From: Synchiropus splendidus | Taxonomy: Eukaryota; Chordata; Actinopteri; Syngnathiformes; Callionymidae | Length of the DNA: 64,000 nt | Assembly: GCF_027744825.2 (NCBI RefSeq) | Contig: NC_071334.1 | Span: forward strand, 36,239,937-36,303,936 | Direction: 5' to 3' | In this document: positions 42,456 to 54,200 of the stretch, in pieces | Numbering within the stretch: the stretch's first letter is position 1 | Layout: each line of letters starts with the position of its first letter | The notes under the pieces: generated by a model | Told to the model about the DNA's origin: nothing | Seen by the model: the letters and a program-made list of their open reading frames with translations, nothing else | The model's database searches: none | Program-made: the position numbers and the translations under genes

Positions 42456-44701
42456 ATGCTGCCCAGTTTTGTGGAAGGTCTTTTCTGCTGCCTCACCTCC
42501 AAGTCGGCCAACGTGGTGGTTCCAGTCGAGACGTCTGAACCGTCTGACGGTTATGAGTTTTTGGAGGTGAAACCAGGTCGAATCCTACGAGTTCGACACA
42601 TCATTCCGGACCGAACATTGGAGGAGGAGACCATGAGTTTGGGTGGGAGCATCAGCTGCAAACGAAAGATCACAGTTTATCGCAATGGGCAGCTTTATAT
42701 AGAAAACTTGGGTGAGAGGACCAATTCAGAGACCAAGAGCAGCCAAAATGGACAAACAGAGGCCAACAACACAGTAGAGGTTGACTTAGTAGACAGTGTT
42801 AAAACCTCTGATGCCCCTGACCTAATGGATCCCAAGCTAAACACTCAAGAAGCCAAAACAGGAGTGGCAGCTGGTGCCAGTCAGGCGGAGCTTCCCCAGC
42901 AGCCCAAGAAGAGCAGGCGGAAACCGAAACGGACAGTTGTAATTGATTGTGAGCGGCAGATATCGTCCTGCAAAGGCACTCACTCAGATGTGGCCCTCTT
43001 CTTCATCCATGGAGTGGGCGGTTCTCTGGACATCTGGGGGAATCAGCTAGACTTCTTCTCCCGACTGGGGTATGAGGTGATTGCGCTGGATCTGGCAGGT
43101 CATGGTGCCAGCTCAGCACCTCATATAGCAGCAGCTTACACCTTCTACGCCCTAGCTGAGGACATTCGGCTGATCTTCAGGAGATACGCGCGCAAGAGGA
43201 ATATTCTAATCGGACATTCTTACGGGTAAGGGAATAATCAAATGTATTTTGTTAAAACATGAGCGAACCGGTTCAGAAGAGAGTGCAGGGATGGTGTAAA
43301 GGTTGATATCGACAGTGTGAAGGAGACCTAGAGTCAGTCTTGCAGAAGTATGCAGACAGATCTAGAATGAGCCACAAGGGAGACTAGAACAAGCCTATTC
43401 AAAATGAGTCCTCAGTTTTCACTGCTTGCCAGACTCAACCTCTGCTGCATCTTTTTAATTCCTCTCTATCTCTCCTTGGATAAACATGATTTCATAAATT
43501 CCTCAAACGGAAATAGATCCCTCTATGGTCCATCCCTCCCTTCACAATAATAGACTGGCACCCGCACCTTTATATCTGCTGTCCTATAATATAATTTGAC
43601 CGTGTACCTTAAGATATTGAAATTCTGTTGTCAGTGTGTCCTTCTGCTCCTTCCTGGCACACGAGTACCCAGATCAGATCCACAAGATGGTGATGATCAA
43701 TGGTGGTGGACCAACAGCACTGGAGCCCAGCGTGTGTTCCATCTTCAACTTACCCACATGCGTGCTTCAGTGTCTGTCGCCGCTGCTCGCCTGGAGTTTC
43801 CTCAAGTGAGGTTTAATACAGCTGTTCCAGAATCCTGTCAGTCTGCTCAAACTTCAGTCTCCTGCTTTCCTTTCTCAGGGCAGGGTTTGCTCGGCATGGG
43901 GCGAAAGAAAAGCAGCTGCTGAAAGAAAACAATGCCTTCAATGTTTCATCTTTCGTGCTGCGAGCCATGATGGGCGGTCAGTATTGGCCAGAGGGAGATG
44001 AGGTGTACCATGCTGAGATCACTGTGCCCACCCTGCTGGTGCACGGCATGCATGACAGGTTTGTCCCTGTTGAAGAGGACCAGCGGATGGCTGAGGTGAG
44101 GACCGGAGATCAGAGGACTTGATTCAACACATATAAGGTTTGTTATAGCCACTTGTTTGTGTTCAGATGGGGCGATTAACAAGATTAAACCAGCTCATTA
44201 AGATGACACATGTTCTCCTGGAAGTTTCCAGCGGCTCTGATAGGAAGTAAAAGCTCAGACCCTTGCTAACTAGCAAGCAAGTGCTTGGAAAGTAAAAACA
44301 AAAATAAAACACACAAATCAAAACAAATGTGACTATTTCAAACCTACTTCAACAACTACACCGTCACGTGCCGTGTTATATCCACTGTCAGCAATACTCT
44401 TCTGTTGTGTTGATCTGAGTGTGAAATGTTCTTTCCGCAGATTCTCCTCCTGGCATTTCTGAAGGTTCTGGAAGACGGCAGTCATATGGTGATGATGGAG
44501 TGTCCAGAGGCCGTCAACACGCTGCTGCACGAGTTCCTGCTGTGGGAGCCGGCAACGCCTCTGCTGCCAAAGAAAACACGTCCGGAGACGGCAAAGACCC
44601 AATCTGACACAGGCAAAGTAGCAACCGACCTTGCTAAGGTCCGGCCTGCCACTGCCTTGCAACCCTCATCAAATTGGACTGACACCAAGGCCAAGAAATG
44701 A
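42456..44701 (+). CDS. abhd8: Alpha/beta hydrolase domain-containing protein 8, 4 coding exons
   Basis: Predicted serine hydrolase of the alpha/beta-hydrolase fold; substrate unknown to me. Exons: 42456-43225, 43635-43805, 43879-44095, 44441-44701, phases 2, 2, 0, total 1419 nt and 472 residues (human 439). The start ATG at 42456 follows a CTACAG acceptor by 10 bp, and [12 protein letters not shown] matches the family N-terminus. An N-terminal conserved block ([34 protein letters not shown]) and a variable low-complexity linker precede the hydrolase. HGVGGS is the oxyanion-type loop. The nucleophile elbow is GHSYG (Ser255), split by intron 1. The acid is Asp373 in HGMHDRF and the base is His401 in [10 protein letters not shown], so the triad is complete. 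The C-terminal 55 residues are Lys/Thr/Ala-rich and poorly conserved. Confidence 0.97.
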
Positions 44702-45448
44702 CATCAGAAGCACTTGATTGAATTGAACTGAACTGAGATATAGAGGGCAGCTTGGTGGGAAGTTCGTGATCAACCACCTGGTGTCTGATGAGCAGCGTTA
44801 GCAGGTGGTGGTGTTTAACCGCCATGGCAGCTTCCCACTGGTGTGGAGTAGTCACACTTGTTGAAGTCAAGTCACGTCACTGGGCACTCTTCTCTTGTGT
44901 GTGGTGGGTGTCTGGTGCACATCAGGGGTTCAAGAGACTCTTTTGATGGAAGTGCCTTGAGAAAGAATGGGGTCATCAATGGTGCGTACCACTCATGGAC
45001 TCCTAAGCCAGATCAGCTGAGCACATGAATACCATACCAGAAGTAGGGAAGGGAGTTTGAGTGGTTCTCATTATCCGGACAAATAGTAGCCAAAGGTAAA
45101 TCTCCTCCAAGTGTAATCAACATGACATGGCAGACATGCATGTAGGATGAGGTTGAAAATGTCCATTCACAAAGGCTATTGTCAGGAGCTGTGTATGCAC
45201 GGAATCCAAGTGCAAGTGGTAACCAGCAGCAAAGAGACTCGACAACGAGAATACAATTGAACAATTTATTAATTCAGGAAATAACCCAGGACAGAAGGGT
45301 CATTGAACAGGTCATTGAACCGGCAGGAAAACGCAAAGGAGAGAGAGAAATCTGAGGGAGAAATCTGGACATGGAACAAACAGACTCAAAACAGAAACAC
45401 AATCACATGGTGATATCACTCTTGGAGAAATAATTGTTACTGAAAGCC

Positions 45449-45925
45449 CTCTAACGGGCTTTGCGATTGGGTTATCCACTCTGAGGATCTGCCTCATGCC
45501 TGAGAATTGATTGGTCCAGGTAGACTCCGCCTCACCCATAAAAAAAAAACAAAAAAAACAACATATTCATAGAACTTAAGTTACATTCAGTAACTATTAT
45601 TTCTATGCCATTTCTATGTACACACGCAGCACAAGAGTCAAACTCCATAATGTGCTGTGCTCCCAGACAGTTAGACATTGGTCGTGAGTAGCTCCTTCCT
45701 CCAGAAAAGTGTGGCAAGTAGTACAAGTCGCTCGCATCGCAGGGTGAGGGTGATCATCCAGATAGAAAAAGGAACACGATTCTACAGGATGAGTGACTAA
45801 AGGACATGAATGGTGCTGAACAGAGAGTTTTAATGGGAGAGGTGGAGCCTACCTGGGCAGAGAGTTAAGACAATTGCTCAAGGCAGAGAGTTGGAGTGGA
45901 TAAAACAATAGCGAAGCCCGTTAGA
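45449..45925. repeat. Element bounded by inverted CTCTAACGGGCTTTGCGAT / GCGAAGCCCGTTAGAGGG
   Basis: The two ends are inverted copies of about 18 bp, enclosing about 450 bp. The interior contains GTAACTATTATTTCTATGCC and an A-rich stretch. No open reading frame of a transposase was seen; class unknown. Confidence 0.55.
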
Positions 45926-47300
45926 GGGTGGAGCATGTATGATGTAGAACAAGTACATGAACGCAAAATACACACGACAGTCAGACACGATCACGATCGC
46001 AATGATAAATATAATCCAGTTAAAAACAACGAAGTCAAAAATGCACACACAGGAAAGAGGGAGGAATGGGGGAAGGAGGGAGAAAACTGTTTGCTCCTGG
46101 TGGAAACACAACAGCAGAAAATATAGGCAGAACAAAGGGAAAGAAAATGGAAAGCGGGCGGCGGTACAGAACTGACTCACGTATAAATGTAACTGTTAAA
46201 GCTTAAGGACCAAAGAAGTGAAAACAAAGTAAGAATGCACCGGGAATAACCGAGAGTGACGATTTGACGCACAGCACTGGAACAGCAGAGCAGATGAGCA
46301 GGTGTCGTTGATTGCAAGCTCAATCCTGTGTGTGTGCCATTAGCAGGTCAGGCTCGGACGTGCAGGTCGTGTCAGCCTTTCTGATACTTGACCCTGTCAT
46401 CTAGCAGCTGTCCTGATCATACTGAACCGCCATATTTCAGATTGAGGTCCCTCTTCACATTGTGCCGACATCAGCAAAGGCCATCGAGAAGTTTGCAGCA
46501 TTCATAGCAATCTGCCTCAACACTGTCTAAACCAAAGGTCAGCACTGACATTGCCCGCAAAATAGAGACAAAAATCAGACTCGTATTACAAGGACGCGCA
46601 GTTTGGGACAGCCCTCCGCCATTGGTGTTTGCATTTAGTGATGGTTGAATTCCATCTCAAAGTTACCTTGTTTGTTGCAGCAGTCATTTCAGTGAACCAT
46701 GCACAGCAAATACAAGTGTTGGCACAGAAGATTCGGCTAACCATTCACAGCCATGGCACACATACCCAGCTCTGCAGCTCACCACACTGACATCTGTAGT
46801 TACGGCATAGGTGTAATGCACCAAGCATAATAGGTTAGTTTAAAATCGAGATCCCACTGAATCTCATGTCATCAGTATATATACATATATATTTTGACTG
46901 CAATTGAGTTTCCCTTTCACTCACCTTTTGATTTCACATTTTTCCTCATATTGGATATATTGCATAAATACAACTGATTCTCTCAATCACACTTTTCTAC
47001 AAAATCAGGGATAAAGCTTTTGTGTCATCGCCGAGGTCACATGGTTTAATTTTACAAACAATCCGGCGAGTTATGGATAATTATATCGACTGTCAATATA
47101 TATCTTAACACATGAATGATCTTGTAAATATTAATTTATTCAAAACGTTGATGCCTTTTCTTTAATATTTCACTGTTTTATAAATATTTGAATGTTATTG
47201 TTGAGCCTTTGTTTTGATAAATTTGATTAAAATTAACTCATGTTTTGGTACTCGTCTGTAGATGGGTCTGATCCCAATGTTCCACTTGTATCAGTAGTCC

Positions 47301-47306
47301 ATTAAA
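47301..47306 (+). terminator. ATTAAA poly(A) signal candidate, abhd8
   Basis: A variant poly(A) hexamer on the abhd8 strand. A second ATTAAA (about 47356) and the AATAAA at 47580 are alternatives. Confidence 0.3.
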
Positions 47307-47573
47307 GTTTCTAACTTTTGCCTTCCGAGTATGTACATGTTCACTTTTGCAATATTAATTAAAAAAAGTGATTATTGAAATCTGTTTTTAATTATTGTTT
47401 ATTTATTCGTTGTTTCTGTACAACTGTCTTTCTTTTTTTTGTTTTGTTTTTAAGTACTGCAATTACAAATACAAGGGTCTTCACATTCATCATCCATGTT
47501 CTCTTCACCTCCCTCCACACCAACTTGGCTTCTATTCAGAATTTGACAGGCGTGACTGATATTGAAAACCATC

Positions 47574-47585
47574 TTTATTAATAAA
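47574..47585. terminator. Palindromic two-strand poly(A) signal TTTATTAATAAA
   Basis: The 12-bp palindrome reads AATAAA on both strands: 47580-47585 on + for abhd8 and 47579-47574 on - for ptprc. On the minus strand it lies about 365 bp beyond the ptprc stop, a normal 3'UTR length. On the + strand it would need a 2.9-kb abhd8 3'UTR. Confidence 0.6.
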
Positions 47586-47944
47586 ACAATATTCACAGGT
47601 CTGCAATCACTTCAAGTTCAAAAGCTTTGAACATAGGGACAGCCTGGCAGATACAAACGTCAAAATATGGAAATTCACGAGACTTGGTAAATTATCGAGT
47701 AAAAAGGTAGAGGACTATATTGTTTTAGCTTTACTTGTATATTAACATGTCAAGGCATCAATATTTAAATGCAGTCTCACATTTCCCAACAGAAAAAGTT
47801 CACATGGTGTCAAGCATTAGTTTTGCATGCGCACGAAAATTCTTGCCTTCATAGTTTGAATACAGCTTTCCTAGTTAAAATGACGATATGAAGGGAACTT
47901 AACATGCTAATGTAACGGGAGAAGTGGAAGGAGCATGTAGACCC

Positions 47945-48205
47945 TCACAGCTCCCCAATGACCGTGGTGCTGTTACTGGCCTCCTCAAGTGGGTTGGTCT
48001 CTGTAGGGCTGCTGGACTCGGGCTCTCTCCCCTCCTTCACCTCTTCCTTTACTTCTTCAGAATCCACAGTCACAATCTGTGGTTGCTCGGCTGCCGTTGT
48101 TTCATCTACAACTTGAACACAGTCGGATTCCAGCTCCGCCTTCACACTACCGTTCTGGAGCGGGTAGAGCGTCTCAAGAGCATCATACAGGAATTGGTAC
48201 TGGTT
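47945..48205 (-). other. ptprc: ptprc last coding exon: D2 end and cytoplasmic tail
   Basis: Encodes [19 protein letters not shown], matching the CD45 D2 terminus, then a Glu/Ser/Thr-rich tail of about 60 residues ending in TGA. Human CD45 has a similar acidic tail with little conserved sequence. Confidence 0.95.
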
Positions 48206-51200
48206 CTGTCGGGCACACACAAAGGAGATGAATGCAGAATAAAAAAGGAGAAGGCCTGCGTGTGGCGGTGGAAGGTGAGGCAGAGAACTAGTGGGTTTTC
48301 TTCAATAACCAAGGAGTTTAAAGGACAGACCTACTAAAGTCATGAAACTCAGAAAACAAATGGGATTGAATTCATCATTGACACATTATGACACATTGCT
48401 GCAGCTGGCTGGAAGAGTGTTTTTTTGTCATCCATGATGACGATTACGTTAGCATTCTTATTTTGTTAATTTGTTAAACTGGACCTTCAGTCTCTGTTCT
48501 ACTAAGCACTGCGATATCATCAGCAATGTTTGGTGTTGAGACGCCACTCTCTTACCAGGCTAGAGAGCAGACCCTGTCTCTCCTTGCACAGAGTTTTGGA
48601 CACTTGGAAGATGTCCACCACTTTCTCGGTCTCTGCACAATCCAGCAGGTTCCACAGAGCACAGAAGATTCCAGAGCGGGAGGAGCCATCGCTGAGGAGC
48701 ATGAAAGAGCACACAATGAGCCTCTACAACATCATACATGGGTCAATCGAGTCACTGCAGAAGTGCCTTCAGAAATGTTTTGAAAACCAGTGATTGTTTG
48801 GAAGTGGATAACTGCATAAGAACAAACGCTCGTGTCCAATCAGAGACAGGGCTGATACAAGCAAGTGCTCCTTGTCATTCGTCATGCTGCAGAGACGCAG
48901 AAAGAGCGCTCAAATTTAGTTTTCATCATCAATGGAGTGACTTCTGCGCTCATGATCTCATGAAAAATGACTAAAAAAGCTTGGAATATGAAATCACATC
49001 TTACAACATCGCAACCACAGAAAAATCTATGCATCCCTGTCAAGTGCATGCTCAACTCAAAATATTTTCTCGTCTCCATTGTGTCATGTTTCTGTATCTG
49101 TACTTTTAGTTTGCCATTTCTCAGTTGTTGTGTATTCTGTTTCCTGTCTTGTGTTGCATCACTTCCTCCCCGCAGTGTTGCAGGCGCACAGCTGAGACCA
49201 ATCCTCTCATCAACCTTCTCTTCATCTACTGCCTGGTTCCAGTCATGTGCCAGATGGTTACTTCGCCTCCACAGGTAAAGTTCTTCCTCTCGTGTCATTG
49301 TTTCCCGTGTGATTGATGGATTTGGATTGTGTGTTTGTGTGTTATCTGCTGCCTTCTTGGTTCATTCCTCGTTTTCTTTTCTGTATTTCACTGTTTGCTG
49401 TGTGCCGCATGTGAGTGTTTTGCAACTCAGCTTTTGTGTTCTCTCGTTAGTCTAGTGTGTGTGTAATTCCCCCACTGCATGCTTTTTGTTGAGATTTTCC
49501 AACCCCGCTTTTGTTCTCCACTTTCAAGTCATTGTGACAGACTTAAAGTATGCATTGTGGTTTGCCCACACAAGGTCGTGTACAGGGGTTGGACAAAACA
49601 ATGGAAACGCCATAAAGCATTTTTAGCTTTAAGGTGTTTCCATTATTTTGTCCAACCCCTGTATCCAGGTACCTGCATGATCTCCGTCCCATGCATAGAG
49701 TTGTTTTTCAGTATTCATTTTTATGGACGTGCTATCTTTACAGGTATTCTTCCGTGTCATGACTTAAACCAACTTTATCGTGTCTGGTACAGTATCATAA
49801 TGCATCTGGATATAAATCCCATTCTGGCCAACATCTCCATTTCGTGCATGCAGTTTTTTTTATTTCCATACCCATGTACCTGTTACGTAGCATGACTTTG
49901 GTTAATTCAATATTCCGGACTTACTTGCAGTGCACCACGATTGGAGTTGTGCTCAGTGATTTGCTAGGCCCTGAAGAACTTCTAACTTCCTTCATAAAAT
50001 CCATCAGAACTTGAGGACTCTCTGGCAGTTCACCGGTCTTCCAGTGCAGGAACTGGACATGCTTAACCGGCCGACTCTCTTTCCGCTGTAAGAAACATGG
50101 TGCTTATTCAGTTTGGGCCAATGCATCTGTCAACAACTATTTTACCTTAATATGACGGATCAATGCGTTGCGGCTGATAAATGTTGGATATGTTTTTGTG
50201 CTTGTCATCTCAACCTCAATGTCACCATAAGCTTTGTTATCTGTATCCCAGTAGGTGAGGTCTGACTCCTGTGAAGAATAAAGATACCATCAAACATCAG
50301 GGGCCTGTTTCAGAAAGGTGGCTACATGAAAAGCCTGAGTTGTTTTTTCTTCAAATTCTCTCAAAGGGCCGACCACTATAGGAAAAACGTGTCACAACAT
50401 TTTTGATCGTAGCTAGTCAGTCAACACCACCAAATTTGCTTGTAATTCAAGTATGCCTTAATGTATTTTTTTTAATATTTTATGTAATTACAGACTCTCT
50501 GGGAGTGAGCAGGATGTGTTCAGGAGACAAAGTCAGAGAGGATAGATTGAGATGGTTTGGACATGTACAGAGGAGAGAGAGCCAGTACATTGGTAGGAAG
50601 ATGTTGAGGTTGGAACTGCCAGGCAGAAGGTGGAGAGGAAGGCCAAAGAGGAGATTGATGGAGGTGGTGAAAGAGGACATGAGGTTTGTAGGTTTGAGAG
50701 AAGAGGAGGCCGAGGACAGGGAGAGATGGAGGGAGATGATCTGCTGTGGCCACCCCTGAAGGGAGAAGCCCAAAGAGAAGATTGTAGTTACAGACAAGTC
50801 CGTTTTGGCGTAGTCGGGAACGCTCAAACACTCACGCTAACTTTTTCTCTCTAGTTAATACTAACATTGACTGGGGCATCATTCTTTCTTTCACTTTCTG
50901 TATAAACCATTCATGCTTCGATCTTCGTAGCAGTAGGAGAAGCAACTCTTTGTGTCACGTGTCGGCATGGTGAAACGTGTAATCTTCGACCCATTGTTGA
51001 GGGCTTTTGATGCCCATATGCGCCAGCTGAACATGGATCAACTTTGACTTGAGATAGATTAAACTAAGTCCCAGAAATATTCAGGCGAACAACAAATACT
51101 TGACATTACCAGCATATCTCGTGACATTAGTCAACAGGCTGCCTGGAGCAGATTTGATGTTACCTTGCCGTCTTCTCCAGTGTCAGAAAACATGACGACC

Positions 51201-54200
51201 ATGGAGGCATTGTTCTGGTAAACCATGAGCCAGAAGTCAGCGGTGGTCTCTGGCATCGGAGTCTGTGTTGTGATGAAGCTCCGAGGACCCCAGTAGCCCT
51301 GCACGTGCACATAAAGCATCTTCACCGGATGTCCAACAAACACATGAGAAACATAGATGTAAGAAAACCTACATTAATGTAGGATGCGTTGATGTATCTG
51401 GCTAAATGCTCGTCTTCTTCCTCCTCCACTGATGAATCGTCATCATCCTCGTCATCATGCTCCTTACTAATCACGCCTTCATTTTGCATAATGAGCACTC
51501 GGTTGTAATCATCTGACGCCCAATGACAAAGATCAAGTCAACCACCTTGGGACATCAAATCATAAATCAGTTCCATAAGCACTTACAGGGAATGACTGCC
51601 ATGGAGCGATTTTTCATCTTGTTTTCCTCAGTTATCCCAGTGTTGGTGGTCCTCCAGTTTTTGTAGTTGGCCAGTCTCTGTGTTCCAGCAGAGAAATAAT
51701 TTATGAAGAAAAATTATTTGTCACAGCACAAAGCATAGCCACTATATGAATGTTGGACTGGAAGTCTTCGCCAGCAAAGTCAACTGTACTTCAAACTCCT
51801 CTTCCATCAAAGTGGGTTCAGTGTCTGAGCTCCTCTGCTTGAGTGTGGCCATCGCACTGTGCAGCTCGGCCAAGGAAATCTCTGTGTCCCCAAACAGTGT
51901 GTGCTCCAGCAGTGCCTGGTGGATCAGGGTGTACTGGCCCTTTGTGGACAAACATAAATGTGTTCAGATAAGTGCTATGACTTTTAGGAGTGGTAACTGA
52001 GATATGAGATTTTGAGTTGCAGAGGGTCACTGAATGGACAAAAGTTTACCTCCACTTGGACCATGAGGCATCTCTGTTTTCGGAGAGTGACAACAAATCC
52101 AAATATATCCACGTGGCCCTCTGCCTCCAGGCTCTCCATCATGGCATCAATGCTGATGTAGGTGCCGGTTCGTCCTACTCCAGCGCTATGAAGAGGAGCC
52201 CGAGGTTAAACTTGCAACAGAGGATGCATCAAAAGGTTGAGAAGATGAATTCATTAATTCAATCCATGATTTTTTTTATTGCCTTTTTTGAGGAGAGGTC
52301 ACGGGGGCAGCAAGTTTGCTAAGTGGCCCAGACTTGTCTTTTCCCAAAAAACTCCTCCGGTTCTTCTTGGGCGAGGTGTCTTGAGACACCCTGACAAGAT
52401 GCTTGAGCAACCTCACCTGACTTCATTGGAGGTCTGCTGGATGACTGGTCTATCTATCTCTCAGAGTGAGTCCAACCACCCAGCAGCAAAAGATAATTTT
52501 GCCCACTTGCATCTACAAATGCGTGATCACTTATCAAAGCTCAAACAATCACTTGGCCACATCCTTGAACCTTTACATTCATTTGTTTGGAAGACTGCCA
52601 AGACACAAAAGATCTTTGTGTTTCGAGAAGTTCGGTGTTCATTGAAGGCAATAGTTCTTGGATGTTTAACTGACTTTTTTTCTGAATTAAATTCCAATTT
52701 TGGCTGCTACCTGCAGTGGACGACAATGGGGCCGCTGAAGAGGTTCTTGAAAGCATTGACGCGCCGGCGCAGCTTCAGGAGCAGATGGGCCTCACTGGGA
52801 ACCCCGTGGTCAGGCCAACTGATGAACTGGATATGAGTCACCTCTCTCTCTGAGCTCTTCTCTTTTTTCTGAACACACCAGAAGATTCACAAAAAGAATC
52901 AGGAGAAACCTGCTTGAGGACTGAGGGGGTACATCACAGTCTTTAACATCTTTAAAATGGATAATATAGAAGAAAAACATGGAGGATCAGGAAGTTCTCC
53001 ACGTAAGCTACGACAGCAGCGTTGAAGGATCATTAAGTAAGTTTGCTTAGTAACAGTTTGTCTTTCCTTTTAGAAGACTCACATTCATCAGAGTGAGGTG
53101 GCGAATGATGTAGTTTGGGCAAAGTTCTTCAGACTTTAGCTGCACCACAAATTCCTCATAAGTTTCCACATCCTGGCTCGGAGAAGGCCAGTATTGCATG
53201 CACTTGGGCTACAACACACAAAACCTGTCACACAACAAAGTCGAATGCAGTGTCGTTGAAATGCATGCTGTTCTCACCCTCTTGCTTTCTTCACACCTTG
53301 TAACCATGACAATGATAGAGGATTTCTGCTCCCAGATCATCCTCCAGAAGTCACCTAATGTCTCCTCTTTAGGACCTGCAAAGACACACTCTTGCTGACT
53401 GACTTATACATTAATTCAACAGGAAAAAAGTGATCGTGACAACTCATGAGAACGCCTTTTCACCTTGAGCTGCGATGTATTTCTTCAGCTCTTTGAAACC
53501 CTGAAGATCAGAAAACAAAACGTTTCCACTTGTGGCAAGAGGCATGGATATCAAGCAATAACAGTGAAAAATATATGGCATGGGTTGGTAAAAAAAGAGA
53601 GTGAACAACAAGCAAGTCATAGAACTGTACAGAATGAATTGCTGTTCTGATTTGAATTGAAGCAGAGGGAGTTGCACTGTGTCTTTGCATATCTACAGAC
53701 AGCCTATGACAGAGTTCCTAGAGAGGAAGTGGGGCACGGTATGAGGAAGTCAGGATGAGAAAAGAATGTGTCACATGTATGAGTTCAGTGAGGCAGTGGC
53801 GAGGTGTGCTTTTGTTATAGCTATTGTTATGGACAGAGTGACACAGGAGGTTAGGGAGGAGTCTCCGTGGACTGCAGATGACAGAATGAGCTGTAGTGAG
53901 AGTAAAGATGAGATGGCGGTACTAGCTGGAGAGGCAGGGAGGCTACACAAAATACTGTAGGTGAAGGTGGAGGGGGCTGACGTGCTGTGTCAACCCCTGA
54001 TGGGTAATGACGGCAGATGGTGAAGATGCACTTTGACGCAGCCAGTATCAACTTTCTTCAGTCGTAGATATATTGCTGTAGTAGTTCTTAATTTTCTTCA
54101 ATGTTATAATCTAAATGTCATTTATACTTCTAATGATGGTTGCGTAGTTGTGGGAGCAGAGAGACTCATGGCCTAAGTCAGAGGTCGAAGGGCGAGAGTG

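Larger units (their letters stand above)
44702..47944. other. abhd8/ptprc convergent 3' region
   Basis: No coding exon was recognised in this 3.2 kb. It holds the 3'UTRs of the two convergent genes. A dispersed repeat lies near 45180-45330. CTCTAACGGGCTTTGCGAT (about 45450) recurs inverted near 45905-45923, giving an element of about 470 bp. The rest is AT-rich and unremarkable. Confidence 0.65.
48556..51677 (-). other. ptprc: ptprc exons encoding the D1-D2 linker and PTP domain D2 (pseudophosphatase-like)
   Basis: Seven exons between 48556 and 51677. The chain runs through [32 protein letters not shown], an acidic insert with a DDEDDDDSS run, [28 protein letters not shown], and the P-loop HCNDGSSRSG, split by an intron after HC plus two bases. 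The D1 WPD motif is replaced by HWKTGELPE, so the general acid is missing. This matches the low-activity D2 known for CD45. The acidic insert is a CD45-specific D2 feature. Confidence 0.94.

Noticed and set aside
47375..47581. Short + open frame of 68 codons in the abhd8/ptprc gap
   Set aside because: Hydrophobic by T-rich composition and directly at the poly(A) region; no similarity or splice support.
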